This document shows, one piece after another, positions 1 to 8,290 of a stretch of 64,000 nucleotides of DNA. This stretch comes from JAZDFP01 sp043801445 (GTDB taxonomy: Bacteria > Planctomycetota > MHYJ01 > JACQXL01). The notes below the pieces were generated by a model, which was given only the letters and a program-made list of their open reading frames with translations, had not been told where the DNA came from and did not search any database. The position numbers and the translations under genes are program-made. Numbering within the stretch: the stretch's first letter is position 1; each line of letters begins with the position of its first letter. The stretch covers positions 37,159 to 101,158 of the forward strand of contig JAZDMB010000016.1 in the NCBI GenBank assembly GCA_043801445.1, given 5' to 3'.

Positions 1-1085
1 TTTATCCATTTATAGGATTATTTTTATTTTTGTTATTACTATTAGGTGTGTATATGTTAGCTCCGTTTGTTCTCAAATATATATGGGTAACCGAGCCTTT
101 ACCGGAAGGTCCGTTGCGTTTGGTTTTGCAGTCTATCAGTTATCGCGCGAAGATTAAAGTGAAGGATTTCCTTATTTGGAAAGTCGGTCATCGGCCGTTT
201 GCAAATGCGCTTCTTATCGGATTATTCCCCTTTAACCGTTTCGTAATGTTTACCGACACTGTTCTGAAAAAATTATCAGACGAAGAAGTCACCGCTGTGT
301 GCGCTCATGAAATAGGACATGCCAAATTCAACCATCTGTTGATTCTGCTTGTTTTTAGCTGCGCTTACATGAGCATCTTATTTTCAATGAACGGGCTGAT
401 GAATGAAATACTCGGAGAAGGCATATGGAATTTCAGCTTTTCACTATTATTGCTTGTATTATTCTGGGTGGTTCTTTTCGGACAGTTAAGTCGCCGTTTT
501 GAGTTGCAGGCGGATTGGTTCGCAGGCGAAATTACCGCAAATCCCGATAGCTTTGCCAGCGCATTGAGTAAAATCGCTTATCTTAATGGAATTCCTTTTA
601 AAACATCAGGAATGTCCTCTTTGACGCATCCCAGTATAGAAAAACGGATTAATCACATTCAAAATAAAATATCCAACTCTGCCACCCAGTTAATAATGAT
701 GAGAAAAGTAGTGGTTATTTTAATAATTTTCTGCGTTATAGGCTTAAGCGGCGTCAGCTACACTATTATTGACCAGATAGGTTCGGCTCCAAAACGACAA
801 CTGAAACTTGATGCTGCCGAATTAGCGCAAAAGGCATCCATATTGATAATTAATGGTAAAGACAAGATGAATAAAGGAAAATTCGAGCAGAGTATTTCTT
901 GTCTTAACGCAGCGATAAAATTAGATTCTACTCGGTCACTTTATCATATAATGTTAGGGGATGCTTATGCTTATTTGGAAGGCGAGCAAAGCAGGTCGAG
1001 TATGCTTGCTTATAAGCAGGCATATATACTGCAACCGACTGACCCGTTAGAACGGTATTATCTATCCCAAAAGCTTAATCGCTGA
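1..1085 (+). CDS. M48-family membrane zinc peptidase with C-terminal TPR, 5' truncated by window edge
   Basis: This is the C-terminal part of an integral-membrane M48 metallopeptidase (HtpX/Ste24-like). The reading frame is open back to base 3, so the true start lies outside the window. Counting from the TTG at 30, the zinc motif HEIGH is at residues 93-97, and the third ligand is probably the Glu of FELQAD at 158. Hydrophobic stretches follow HEIGH (about 103-123 and 136-151) and another lies at about 228-248. The last 80 residues look like one or two TPR helices, which suggests binding of a partner or substrate on one membrane face. M48 membrane enzymes usually act in envelope protein quality control; the exact substrate is unknown. 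The 3' end overlaps the convergent downstream gene by 11 bp. Confidence 0.85.
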   Translation, partial: YPFIGLFLFLLLLLGVYMLAPFVLKYIWVTEPLPEGPLRLVLQSISYRAKIKVKDFLIWKVGHRPFANALLIGLFPFNRFVMFTDTVLKKLSDEEVTAVCAHEIGHAKFNHLLILLVFSCAYMSILFSMNGLMNEILGEGIWNFSFSLLLLVLFWVVLFGQLSRRFELQADWFAGEITANPDSFASALSKIAYLNGIPFKTSGMSSLTHPSIEKRINHIQNKISNSATQLIMMRKVVVILIIFCVIGLSGVSYTIIDQIGSAPKRQLKLDAAELAQKASILIINGKDKMNKGKFEQSISCLNAAIKLDSTRSLYHIMLGDAYAYLEGEQSRSSMLAYKQAYILQPTDPLERYYLSQKLNR

Positions 1086-1404
1086 ATTCTTCTACGAATA
1101 TTTTTTTATCCACGCGTTCGACCATCTCGCATGACTTTTTCAGATAATCAACAATTTCTTTTCGTTTCCATTTCGGGTTGGATTCAATTTGTTTGATTAT
1201 ATCGCTAAGAATTTCCTTGCGGACATTTAATCGTTTGCCTATTTTTAATTTCTTGAAATCATAGCCCATTTTACGGGCGGTCGTGAAAACCAAATCCATT
1301 TGTTCTCTTGTAGCCTTGATACCATGTTTTTCTGTAAGTATATCGCGCACTAATTCTTCCGGCATTTTTACCTGCTTAACAATATCCTTTAAAGTCACGG
1401 TCAT
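1075..1404 (-). CDS. stand-alone LacI-type helix-turn-helix protein
   Basis: A 109-residue protein whose first 55 residues match the LacI-family DNA-binding headpiece (TLKDIVKQVKMPEELVRDIL, then a REQMDLVFTTARKMGYDF stretch resembling the headpiece hinge region). The sugar-binding periplasmic-protein-like domain that normally follows is absent; instead there is a short charged helical tail. I chose the ATG at 1404 rather than an upstream codon because AAGGAGAG lies just upstream of it on the minus strand. The longer reading would add 13 residues from a palindromic repeat. It is probably a DNA-binding protein, target unknown. Without a ligand domain it cannot respond to sugar in the usual LacI way. 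Confidence 0.7.
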   Translation of the reverse strand: MTVTLKDIVKQVKMPEELVRDILTEKHGIKATREQMDLVFTTARKMGYDFKKLKIGKRLNVRKEILSDIIKQIESNPKWKRKEIVDYLKKSCEMVERVDKKIFVEEFSD

Positions 1405-1879
1405 AAAACTCTCCTTTTTTATGTATCCCTTACGGGATTCCACGATGAAATACCGGTATTCTCAATAGAATACCGATAGGTACGTTGATATCATATAATA
1501 ATAATTCCATATAAATACTGTCAACAAAAATTATAAGATATAAGAAATATAAATTAGCGGGTCTGGCTATAAATTTAAAGTGTTATGCAGTTTTTCATAC
1601 CCATCATCCATTCATATTTATACCTACCCGACTGGCACCGGTCAGGCGGGGATGAATAATTCCTGTTTTCCTTATCTATTTGGATGGTCTCCCAATCCCT
1701 AACGGGACTGCTTCTATGATGCTTGCCCCGTAAGGGGTAAATAAATTCCGTCTCGGTGTTCTCTGTGACTCTTCCCGATGGGCTATCCAAAGAAGTTGCT
1801 TCGGGATCCCGATTTTACGTCGGGAGTGGCTGATTTTTCTTGACCTTTGCAGAAAAGCAGGATAATATCAAAAGTAAAT
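1405..1879. repeat. gene-free stretch of palindromic repeats
   Basis: No convincing gene. It holds several copies of repeat families found elsewhere in the window: TCCCTTACGGGA near 1427, a CCCGACTGG...CCGGTCAGGCGGG palindrome at about 1627-1654, the ATCCCTAACGGGAC...CCCCGTAAGGGG pair at about 1694-1738, and a segment at about 1780-1830 whose reverse complement recurs near 59245-59300. A 71-residue minus-strand frame here is made almost wholly of these repeats and has no ribosome binding site. Promoter sites for the divergent flanking genes should lie here but none is obvious. Confidence 0.6.
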
Positions 1880-3490
1880 ATGCACAAACGTTATTCATCT
1901 GTATTTTTAGCAATTCTTTTGCTTCTTTTATGCATCTTACCCGCTTGGGGGCATGATTTAACGGACCGAGAGGTTATGTCCATCGGCACAACAATGGAAT
2001 TGGGCATCTGGGAAGATATGCTTTATGTTGATTATTGGATTGCTATCGGCGACGTTGAAGCCCTCAATTTTTACCCCCTTATTGACGCTGATAAAAATGG
2101 CGTGATTTCAGAGGAGGAAAAAGAAGTATTTTTAGATGATTTGCAGAAAAATATCGTAACCGACGGCCTGAGAATAATCTTTGATGGCAGGTCGGATTTA
2201 TCTTTCGCTTTATACAGCTCCAAAATATTGATATCGGAAAATAAAAATGTACCCGTGCCGATAAAGATAAGTTTCGAGTTTCTTCTTGACCTTGAGCGGC
2301 TGAAGATGCCGGGTTTAATAAGTTCTCCGGCCCCGGATGAACAAAAACAACACTCGCTTACTTTCTATATGACTAATACCCTGCCTAAAGAGGTATTCCT
2401 CAAAATATTTATTGCGCAAGGTAAAGGCATAGATATTACTTACAGTCCCGAACAACGTTCGCGGTCTCTTCTATTTAAAAGCGGATTCTGGTTGAATCCT
2501 GCAGATTATAATGGATTACAGGTTGATTACAAAGAGATAGGCAAGAGCGAACCGAAATTCAACCGCCCGACAACTTTAGTAACCGCAAATTCTGCTAATC
2601 CCGGTAAAGATAAAATAGTTGATATTCTCCGCAGTCAATCTTTATCATTTTGGATGATTCTTTTTGGGTTAGGTCTGGCATTTTTTTATGGCGCGGTTCA
2701 CGCCTTGACACCGGGACACGGGAAGACGCTGGTGGGCGCATACCTGATAGGCAGCCGCGGAACGATTCCTCAAGCCATAATATTAGGATTGGTTGTAACG
2801 GCGACACACCTCTTTACCGTAATTGTAGCAGGAATACTGGCCTTGAGAGCCGCACACTATATTAACCAGACCGCCCTTGCTGTATACCTTGGATTTGCTT
2901 CAGGATTAATCATTGTTATGCTTGGCTTATGGTTATTTATCAGGCGCTTAACGCATCCCTTGGACATAGGACATCATCACCATCATAAGCATCATACCCA
3001 TAATGATAGTAGCGAACATCATCACGATGACCATGAAAGAACCGCGCTTGCCTTGCAGTCAGGCGGTCATTCCCATTCGGACGAAACGCCCGCCCGAACG
3101 GAGGTCCATCCGGGCGTGGAAGATTTAGAAAAAGTTCGCCTTAAGGATATAATTGCCTTAGGCATAACCGGCGGTCTTATCCCCTGTCCGACTGCGATAG
3201 TGGTTCTTCTTATGGCTATTACCATAAAGAAAACGCTTTGGGGTCTGTTTTTAATACTGGCTTTTTCTTTGGGATTAGCCAGCGTTTTGATTGTAATCGG
3301 TATTTTGATGGTCGGTGGAATTTCATTAGTTAAACCATCCGGCCGATTTTTAGGATTTAATACAGCCAAGATTATCAGATTCGCTTCTATTATCAGTCCG
3401 GTGTTAATTGTATTTATAGGAATAGCTATGATTATCAGCGAGTTAATCAGCAGCGGAGCGATTATCTTAAATCCACAGGCATTACCGTAG
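1880..3490 (+). CDS. NicO/RcnA-type nickel-cobalt exporter
   Basis: A 536-residue secreted-then-membrane protein of the NicO family, which exports Ni2+ or Co2+ across the inner membrane. A signal peptide covers about residues 1-25 (hydrophobic AILLLLLCILPAWG then HDLTD). It is followed by a large exported domain with an EF-hand-like acidic loop (DADKNGVISEEE). The membrane part carries the family signature HALTPGHGKTLVGAYLIG, a long His/Asp-rich cytoplasmic loop (about 365-400, likely metal binding), and the second signature GITGGLIPCPT. I prefer the ATG at 1880 over the TTG at 1847 because it gives a canonical signal peptide. The loop also contains an ACGCCCG...CGGGCGT inverted repeat (about 3088-3118) that may be an in-frame palindromic insertion. 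The next gene starts with no gap, so the two are probably cotranscribed. Confidence 0.85.
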   Translation: MHKRYSSVFLAILLLLLCILPAWGHDLTDREVMSIGTTMELGIWEDMLYVDYWIAIGDVEALNFYPLIDADKNGVISEEEKEVFLDDLQKNIVTDGLRIIFDGRSDLSFALYSSKILISENKNVPVPIKISFEFLLDLERLKMPGLISSPAPDEQKQHSLTFYMTNTLPKEVFLKIFIAQGKGIDITYSPEQRSRSLLFKSGFWLNPADYNGLQVDYKEIGKSEPKFNRPTTLVTANSANPGKDKIVDILRSQSLSFWMILFGLGLAFFYGAVHALTPGHGKTLVGAYLIGSRGTIPQAIILGLVVTATHLFTVIVAGILALRAAHYINQTALAVYLGFASGLIIVMLGLWLFIRRLTHPLDIGHHHHHKHHTHNDSSEHHHDDHERTALALQSGGHSHSDETPARTEVHPGVEDLEKVRLKDIIALGITGGLIPCPTAIVVLLMAITIKKTLWGLFLILAFSLGLASVLIVIGILMVGGISLVKPSGRFLGFNTAKIIRFASIISPVLIVFIGIAMIISELISSGAIILNPQALP

Positions 3491-5776
3491 ATGAAATATA
3501 ATCTGAAAAAGATATTTATTCTCTGCATTCTCTGCGCCTCGGCGGTGAATATCGGATATGGCGATAAATATTTGGATGACCTTGCTGAATCTCTGCATTC
3601 TCCGGATGAATCTAAGGTATGCGTGGCTCTGGAACAACTCGTAAAATATCAATCAAGCACTCCATCGCTGCAGGGTATTAAATTGCTATTCTCTCTGGCA
3701 TCATCCCCTTCTACTGCGATTCAAGAGAGCCTGGATAAATCCATACCCCGCCTTAAAATAACTGACGAAATTATTCGCTGGTTTGAAGACGATGCGATTA
3801 GTTCACCCAATTCCCTAATAAGATTGCTTGCCCTCCGTATTATCGGGGCGAATTTAACTGAAGAGTATCCGGGAACAATAACATCACTTAATCTGTTAAA
3901 TAAATTTATTTACGACCCCGAAGAACAAATCAGGATAGAAACCATCAAGTACCTCTCGCAGATAAATGATACCGCAACGATTCCATTGCTTTCAATATCC
4001 ATTAATGACGGCTCGTATATGGTGCGGAATCTGGTTTTAGACGCATTCAAAAAATATCTTTATTCTCCTGTCGTATTGGATATTCTCCTGAAAAAATATC
4101 CCTCCGAATCATCATTAACGCTTCAATTTAAAATGGAAGAGGTGATTATTTCTACGGTGGATAATTGTATTTCCGGCACGGATATAATGCTGTCATCGTT
4201 GAAATCGGAATCACCAGAGATTCGCGCCTTAGCCTGTAGAGTTATTGGCAAATCGCTTCTGATTAGAAATGCTAATCCTGATGAAAAAGAAAAATATATT
4301 AAGGCGTTGATAGACTTCCAATCTAATGATGAGAATGAAGATGTTTTAGCTTCCATAATTTGGTCTCTAAGAAAACTCTATGCATCACCATTTGGAATTG
4401 CGTCATCGTCATTATGGCAATACTTAGATTCGGCGCTTAAATTCAATGACAAAACTATCGTTGGCCTACAATATCCCATATCAACACGGTTACTTGCATT
4501 AGATAGTTTCTCTAGTTCAAGAGAAATATTTGGGGACTCTTTAAAGCCATTACTAGAGTCAGTAAAGTCAGACTGGCGGCTGAAAAGTTATTGGTACTCA
4601 TTGATGGCAAAGAGCATCCCGATGGGTATCGGGACGCCCTTCAGATATCGGGTTGAGCCATTAAAAACCGAAGCCCTCTTAAAATACGGCGGTGGCAAAG
4701 AAACCGAATCCGCTGTAGAAATGGGATTAAAATACCTTATGAGAACCCAGGAAAAAGATGGCTCCTGGAATTGCGCTAAATATAATCCGTGGCATGACAA
4801 ATCACCGCTCCCATTTTTTACCAATGAAGACGAATTGGTTGATGTCAGTGTAACCGGATTAAATATTTTATGTTTTCTGGGCAGCGGTTCGACCCACAAA
4901 TACGGGCCCTATCAACAAGTTATAATGAAGGGATTAGAATATATCAGGTCTGCCCAGGATAAAACAGGCGTTATTAATATTCCCAAAGGCCACGTTCATA
5001 CTGAACGTTGTCTGGTACAGGGTGAAGACCACGGAATTTTACCGCGCCGATACAACCACAATATTTCAACGCTTGTATTAGTAGAAACCTATGCGATGAC
5101 CGGAGATGAAATTATCAAGGATGCGGCGCAAAGGGCATTGGAACATTCAAGAAACACTCCCGAACCGGGTTTCCCCTGGTCATTCTATTTAGAGAAAACG
5201 GATGTCGGACCTAGTATTTTTTATATCCTAGCGCTCAAGATTGCGCAGCAAACAGACCTTATTGTCTCGCCGAAAGAAATAGAAAATGTAAAAATATATC
5301 TGGATAGATTAACTGATAAGGCATCAGGCAGGATTATTCATATCTGCCCTATTCCTATCTGTTTCGGCGGAATGGATTCTACAGCAACCGGACTTTTCGC
5401 CAATATATTAATGAAGGCAGATAATCCCATGAATACTAAAACTGCGGACTGGCTGAAAAAGTATCCGCCGGTCTGGGCGCCTTTTTATCAGTTTAATCAG
5501 ATATATCCTAACCTGTTATTCTTAGAGGAAAATATCGTTAACGAATGGCAATGGTATTACCAGACACTGGCTTTCAGGCAGATAGGCGGCGACTACTGGA
5601 ACAAGTGGAATGAGAAACACAAAGAGATTCTGTTGAAATACCAGCGCAAAGGCGGGTTACTGGACGGCTCCTGGGACCCGGAAGGACCATGGGCTACTGT
5701 CGGAGGCAGGCTATATTCTACGGCATTCAGTATCCTTTCATTACAGGCATATTATAGCTATTCATTTCCGCCGTAA
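3491..5776 (+). CDS. secreted HEAT-repeat protein with prenyltransferase/squalene-cyclase-like domain
   Basis: A 761-residue protein with a signal peptide (about 1-24). Residues about 30-330 form degenerate HEAT/ARM-like helical repeats. From about residue 395 to the end is an alpha/alpha-barrel domain of the prenyltransferase/squalene-oxidase-repeat type, seen as QEKDGSWN, DVSVTGLNILCFLG, LEYIRSAQDKTGVI and GGMDSTATGLFANIL segments. No DXDD or DCTAE cyclase catalytic motif is visible, so it is unlikely to be a true triterpene cyclase. Such proteins are common and uncharacterised in planctomycetes. Its ATG directly follows the stop of the NicO gene, so translation is likely coupled, and it may work with the exporter. 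A CCCGAT...ATCGGG palindrome at 4616-4633 lies in frame (residues PMGIG). Confidence 0.7.
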   Translation: MKYNLKKIFILCILCASAVNIGYGDKYLDDLAESLHSPDESKVCVALEQLVKYQSSTPSLQGIKLLFSLASSPSTAIQESLDKSIPRLKITDEIIRWFEDDAISSPNSLIRLLALRIIGANLTEEYPGTITSLNLLNKFIYDPEEQIRIETIKYLSQINDTATIPLLSISINDGSYMVRNLVLDAFKKYLYSPVVLDILLKKYPSESSLTLQFKMEEVIISTVDNCISGTDIMLSSLKSESPEIRALACRVIGKSLLIRNANPDEKEKYIKALIDFQSNDENEDVLASIIWSLRKLYASPFGIASSSLWQYLDSALKFNDKTIVGLQYPISTRLLALDSFSSSREIFGDSLKPLLESVKSDWRLKSYWYSLMAKSIPMGIGTPFRYRVEPLKTEALLKYGGGKETESAVEMGLKYLMRTQEKDGSWNCAKYNPWHDKSPLPFFTNEDELVDVSVTGLNILCFLGSGSTHKYGPYQQVIMKGLEYIRSAQDKTGVINIPKGHVHTERCLVQGEDHGILPRRYNHNISTLVLVETYAMTGDEIIKDAAQRALEHSRNTPEPGFPWSFYLEKTDVGPSIFYILALKIAQQTDLIVSPKEIENVKIYLDRLTDKASGRIIHICPIPICFGGMDSTATGLFANILMKADNPMNTKTADWLKKYPPVWAPFYQFNQIYPNLLFLEENIVNEWQWYYQTLAFRQIGGDYWNKWNEKHKEILLKYQRKGGLLDGSWDPEGPWATVGGRLYSTAFSILSLQAYYSYSFPP

Positions 5777-5800
5777 GCGGTAGGGCTAAATAATTATGGC

Positions 5801-5823
5801 ATCCCCCGAATTGGGCGGGGGAT
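5801..5823 (+). terminator. strong hairpin, possible terminator
   Basis: ATCCCCC pairs with GGGGGAT around a short loop just after the HEAT/prenyltransferase-like gene, followed by a moderately T-rich stretch rather than a clean T run. It may terminate or attenuate transcription before the next gene, or it may be one of the palindromic repeats of this genome. Confidence 0.45.
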
Positions 5824-5840
5824 TAGAAATTTTATAATAT

Positions 5841-6464
5841 ATGACATCTCCATCTAAACTGAAACGCCCCAAGTGGAGTTTGAAAACACATTTTTGGGCG
5901 GCTATCCTGATAACCGCTGTGGCAAGCGTTTGTATTCTCCTGATTTCAAAGAAAAACATTTGGATTGAGCTTGAAATGATAGTCGGCGTGCTTTCTCTCG
6001 TTTCCTTAGCGTACTTCATTTTTCTTTTCTACCATGGTATCCGGTTTGAAAAGAATGAAACGTTTTCAATTACATGGAAGCCTTTTAGTTTTGATGTGGC
6101 ATGGTCTGATGCTTTTGGCGGCAATACGGGCGGGCTGTTTACATTGCTTGGCGCAGAAGCCGGAGCATTGGGATGTATGGCCGGATTACTTCTGGATTTG
6201 ATAGTTTCACTATTCCTTGTTGCAATTGTCGTATTTATCTTGTGGCTTGGCTTGAACATTGTCACCGCAGGAATCCTAATCCTTGTATTGCCGCTGTATT
6301 TTCTTTTCCGGCGCAGCTTACGGGTTGCTGTTGTAAGAGGCAAGGCATGCCATGGGAATCTTGGTAGGTCGTTAAAGCTTGCGGTCATTACAACAATCGC
6401 AAATATGTCCTGGTTATATTTGGTTATATTTACAGGCTATTATATTTCGAGATGGTTACGCTGA
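5841..6464 (+). CDS. polytopic membrane protein of unknown function
   Basis: A 207-residue protein I do not recognise. It has four to five predicted membrane segments: about 15-33 (FWAAILITAVASVCILLI), 44-65, 96-120, 122-160 and 183-203. A short soluble stretch (about 68-95) rich in Trp, Phe and Asp lies between the second and third, and a basic loop (RRSLRVAVVRGKACHG) precedes the last. No Shine-Dalgarno sequence is obvious. It follows a possible terminator hairpin and precedes an accessory island, so it marks the end of the first conserved block. Antisense frames across it are shadows. Confidence 0.65.
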   Translation: MTSPSKLKRPKWSLKTHFWAAILITAVASVCILLISKKNIWIELEMIVGVLSLVSLAYFIFLFYHGIRFEKNETFSITWKPFSFDVAWSDAFGGNTGGLFTLLGAEAGALGCMAGLLLDLIVSLFLVAIVVFILWLGLNIVTAGILILVLPLYFLFRRSLRVAVVRGKACHGNLGRSLKLAVITTIANMSWLYLVIFTGYYISRWLR

Positions 6465-6647
6465 TTTTGGGACAGCAGACTGATTTCTCTGTGTCCTTTG
6501 CGTCTCAGCGGTGATTAAATTCGTGGCTAACACGGAATTTACCGGGGGAATAAATAATTAAAGATGATGTCACCGGAACCCCGCATATGAAGAAATCATA
6601 CCATTAGCATTTAGTAGGAAATATTTTATAAATATTACATATTTTAC

Positions 6648-6675
6648 TTGACATACTTTATATATATGTTATACT
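6648..6675 (+). promoter_or_regulatory. sigma70-type promoter of the AbrB/VapC operon
   Basis: TTGACA at 6648-6653 and TATACT at 6670-6675 are separated by 16 bp in an AT-rich region. The antitoxin ATG follows 27 bp downstream with a GAGGAGG ribosome site between. The match to the bacterial consensus is very good. TA operons are commonly autorepressed at such promoters; no perfect operator palindrome is evident. Confidence 0.7.
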
Positions 6676-6702
6676 TCTTCCAGATATGAGGAGGTGAGTT
6701 TT

Positions 6703-6954
6703 ATGGTTACTACAATTGTTACAACCAAGGGGCAGATTGTGATACCGTCAAAGGTGCGGCATCATTATGGCATAAAGCAAGGGACTCAACTGTGTATAAT
6801 AGAAAGGGATGATGAGATTATCCTCAAGCCGTTGACCAGAGAATATTTCCAGAAGACGGCCGGCATCCTTCAGAATAAAAAGAAACTTACGGAGGAATTA
6901 CTGGAAGAACGCGCAAAAGATAAGGAAAGGGAAGAAGCCAGATGCAAAAAGTAA
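6703..6954 (+). CDS. AbrB/MazE-type swapped-hairpin antitoxin
   Basis: An 83-residue protein with an N-terminal AbrB/SpoVT DNA-binding fold: TTIVTTKGQIVIPSKVR, then IKQGTQLCIIERDDEIILKPL. The charged helical C-terminus (about 50-83) is the expected toxin-neutralising tail. I chose the ATG at 6703 because GAGGAGG at 6688-6694 sits just upstream; the GTG at 6694 overlaps that site. The last 13 bp overlap the PIN toxin gene, the usual TA arrangement. It should bind its own promoter and neutralise the downstream RNase. Confidence 0.9.
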   Translation: MVTTIVTTKGQIVIPSKVRHHYGIKQGTQLCIIERDDEIILKPLTREYFQKTAGILQNKKKLTEELLEERAKDKEREEARCKK

Positions 6955-7340
6955 TAGATGCCTATGCCCTGCTCTGTTATCTGAATAAAGAATCCGGCTG
7001 GGAGCAGGTTGAAGAAATGCTATCCGCTGCCGCTGAAAAAGGCAGGAATCTATTGATGAGCGCGGTCAACTGGGGCGAGGTCTGCTACATCATAAAACGC
7101 AACTATAGCCCTGAAGAAACCGAATCCATAATGCAGTTAATAGACACATTTCCGATAGACCTGATACCGGCGGACAGAGAGCAGGCAAAGACAGCCGCGC
7201 AATTCAAGGCAGGAGGAAAAATATCATATGCCGATTGCTTTGCCGCGGCGCTGGCAAAACTCCGTAAAGCCGAACTTGTGACCGGCGATAAGGAATTTAA
7301 GATGGTGGAGAACGAGATAAAGATTAGATGGCTTTTATGA
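6942..7340 (+). CDS. vapC: VapC-type PIN-domain RNase toxin
   Basis: A 132-residue PIN-domain protein. The four acidic residues of the active site are visible: D6 in VIDAYAL, E46 in NWGEV, D98 in SYADCFAAALA and D116 in ELVTGDKEF. PIN toxins of TA pairs cleave tRNA or rRNA when freed from antitoxin. The gene overlaps the AbrB antitoxin by 13 bp, so translation is coupled. A second, decayed copy of its C-terminal third lies 760 bp downstream after the fic gene, so the locus has undergone duplication or recombination. Confidence 0.92.
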   Translation: MQKVIDAYALLCYLNKESGWEQVEEMLSAAAEKGRNLLMSAVNWGEVCYIIKRNYSPEETESIMQLIDTFPIDLIPADREQAKTAAQFKAGGKISYADCFAAALAKLRKAELVTGDKEFKMVENEIKIRWLL

Positions 7341-7353
7341 AAGGAGAAACGAC

Positions 7354-8106
7354 ATGCCGTACGACAACAGAATAAAGGAAATAGATGAATTCAAGAAGCA
7401 AATAGATAAACATAGACCTTTTGACAAGCACACGTTGGAGCAATTAAAGGAATACTATCGAATCGGGTTAACTTATTCCAGCAATGCCCTGGAAGGAAAC
7501 TCCCTGACCGAGACCGAAACCAAAATAGTCCTGGAGGATGGCATCACTATAGGCGGCAAACCTATGAGAGACCATTACGAGGCGATGGGGCATAGCGAGG
7601 CATATGATTTATTATACCGGTTATCTGAAACTACGGCAATAACCGAAAAGGATATTTTAGAACTGCACCGGTTATTTTATTATCGGATTGACCAAAGCAA
7701 CGCCGGATACTACCGGAAAGAGAAAGTGATTATTACAGGGACAGATTTTATCCCGCCGCCGCCAGCAAAAGTGCCCCAATTGATGAAAAAATTCATTCTT
7801 GATATTCCCAAAATGAGAAAGAAATACCACCCCGTAGAATTTTCAGCATTACTGCATAAGGAATTTGTGACCATACATCCTTTTACCGATGGCAATGGCA
7901 GGGCGGCGCGGCTTCTGATGAACCTGGCGTTGTTGCAGACCGGATATGTTATTGCCATCATTCCGCCGGTTCTGAGGAACGATTACATAAACGCGATTAA
8001 GAAAACACAGGCAGACCCCCAAACTGATATACTTTTTATAAACTTTATTTCCGCGATGGTTTATGAATCAATGAGGGATTACCTGCGGTTATTAAAAGCT
8101 TTATGA
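7354..8106 (+). CDS. Fic-family protein (putative AMPylase) with N-terminal inhibitory motif
   Basis: A 250-residue Fic protein. The active-site loop HPFTDGNGRAAR is complete at residues 175-186, so nucleotide transfer (usually AMPylation of a protein hydroxyl) is expected. Near the N-terminus, SNALEG (43-48) matches the [S/T]xxxE[G/N] autoinhibitory helix of class II Fic proteins, so the enzyme should carry its own brake. A good ribosome site (AAAGGAG) precedes the ATG. It starts 13 bp after vapC and ends inside a vapC remnant, which suggests it was inserted between or recombined with toxin genes. The target protein is unknown. Confidence 0.92.
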   Translation: MPYDNRIKEIDEFKKQIDKHRPFDKHTLEQLKEYYRIGLTYSSNALEGNSLTETETKIVLEDGITIGGKPMRDHYEAMGHSEAYDLLYRLSETTAITEKDILELHRLFYYRIDQSNAGYYRKEKVIITGTDFIPPPPAKVPQLMKKFILDIPKMRKKYHPVEFSALLHKEFVTIHPFTDGNGRAARLLMNLALLQTGYVIAIIPPVLRNDYINAIKKTQADPQTDILFINFISAMVYESMRDYLRLLKAL

Positions 8107-8215
8107 TGCCGATTGCTTCGCGGCCGCGCTGGCAAAGAAGAGAAAAGCCGAACTCGTGACCGGTGATAAGGAATTCAAATTGGTGGAGCATCAAATCAAG
8201 ATTATGTGGCTCTAA
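8105..8215 (+). pseudogene. remnant of a second vapC (PIN C-terminus only)
   Basis: Read in frame from 8105 this encodes DADCFAAALA, then KAELVTGDKEF and IKIMWL before a TAA. It is clearly homologous to the last 37 residues of the intact VapC upstream (YADCFAAALA...ELVTGDKEF...IKIRWLL), with scattered silent and replacement changes. It has no start codon or ribosome site and overlaps the last codon of fic by one base beyond the stop. It is the tail of a paralogous toxin gene whose front has been lost. Confidence 0.88.
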
Positions 8216-8290
8216 TAAATTTAGAGATTTGAAACTTGGTGACGGGGGACAGCCCCTACCGGCTAAATACAATAAACCTTAAGAGAGAAT

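Noticed and set aside
1575..1790. 71-residue minus-strand frame
   Set aside because: Made of palindromic repeat sequence; no ribosome site and no family resemblance.
3491..5776. True squalene-hopene cyclase
   Set aside because: Only the general alpha-barrel repeat pattern is present; the catalytic DXDD motif was not found, and the HEAT half and signal peptide do not fit.
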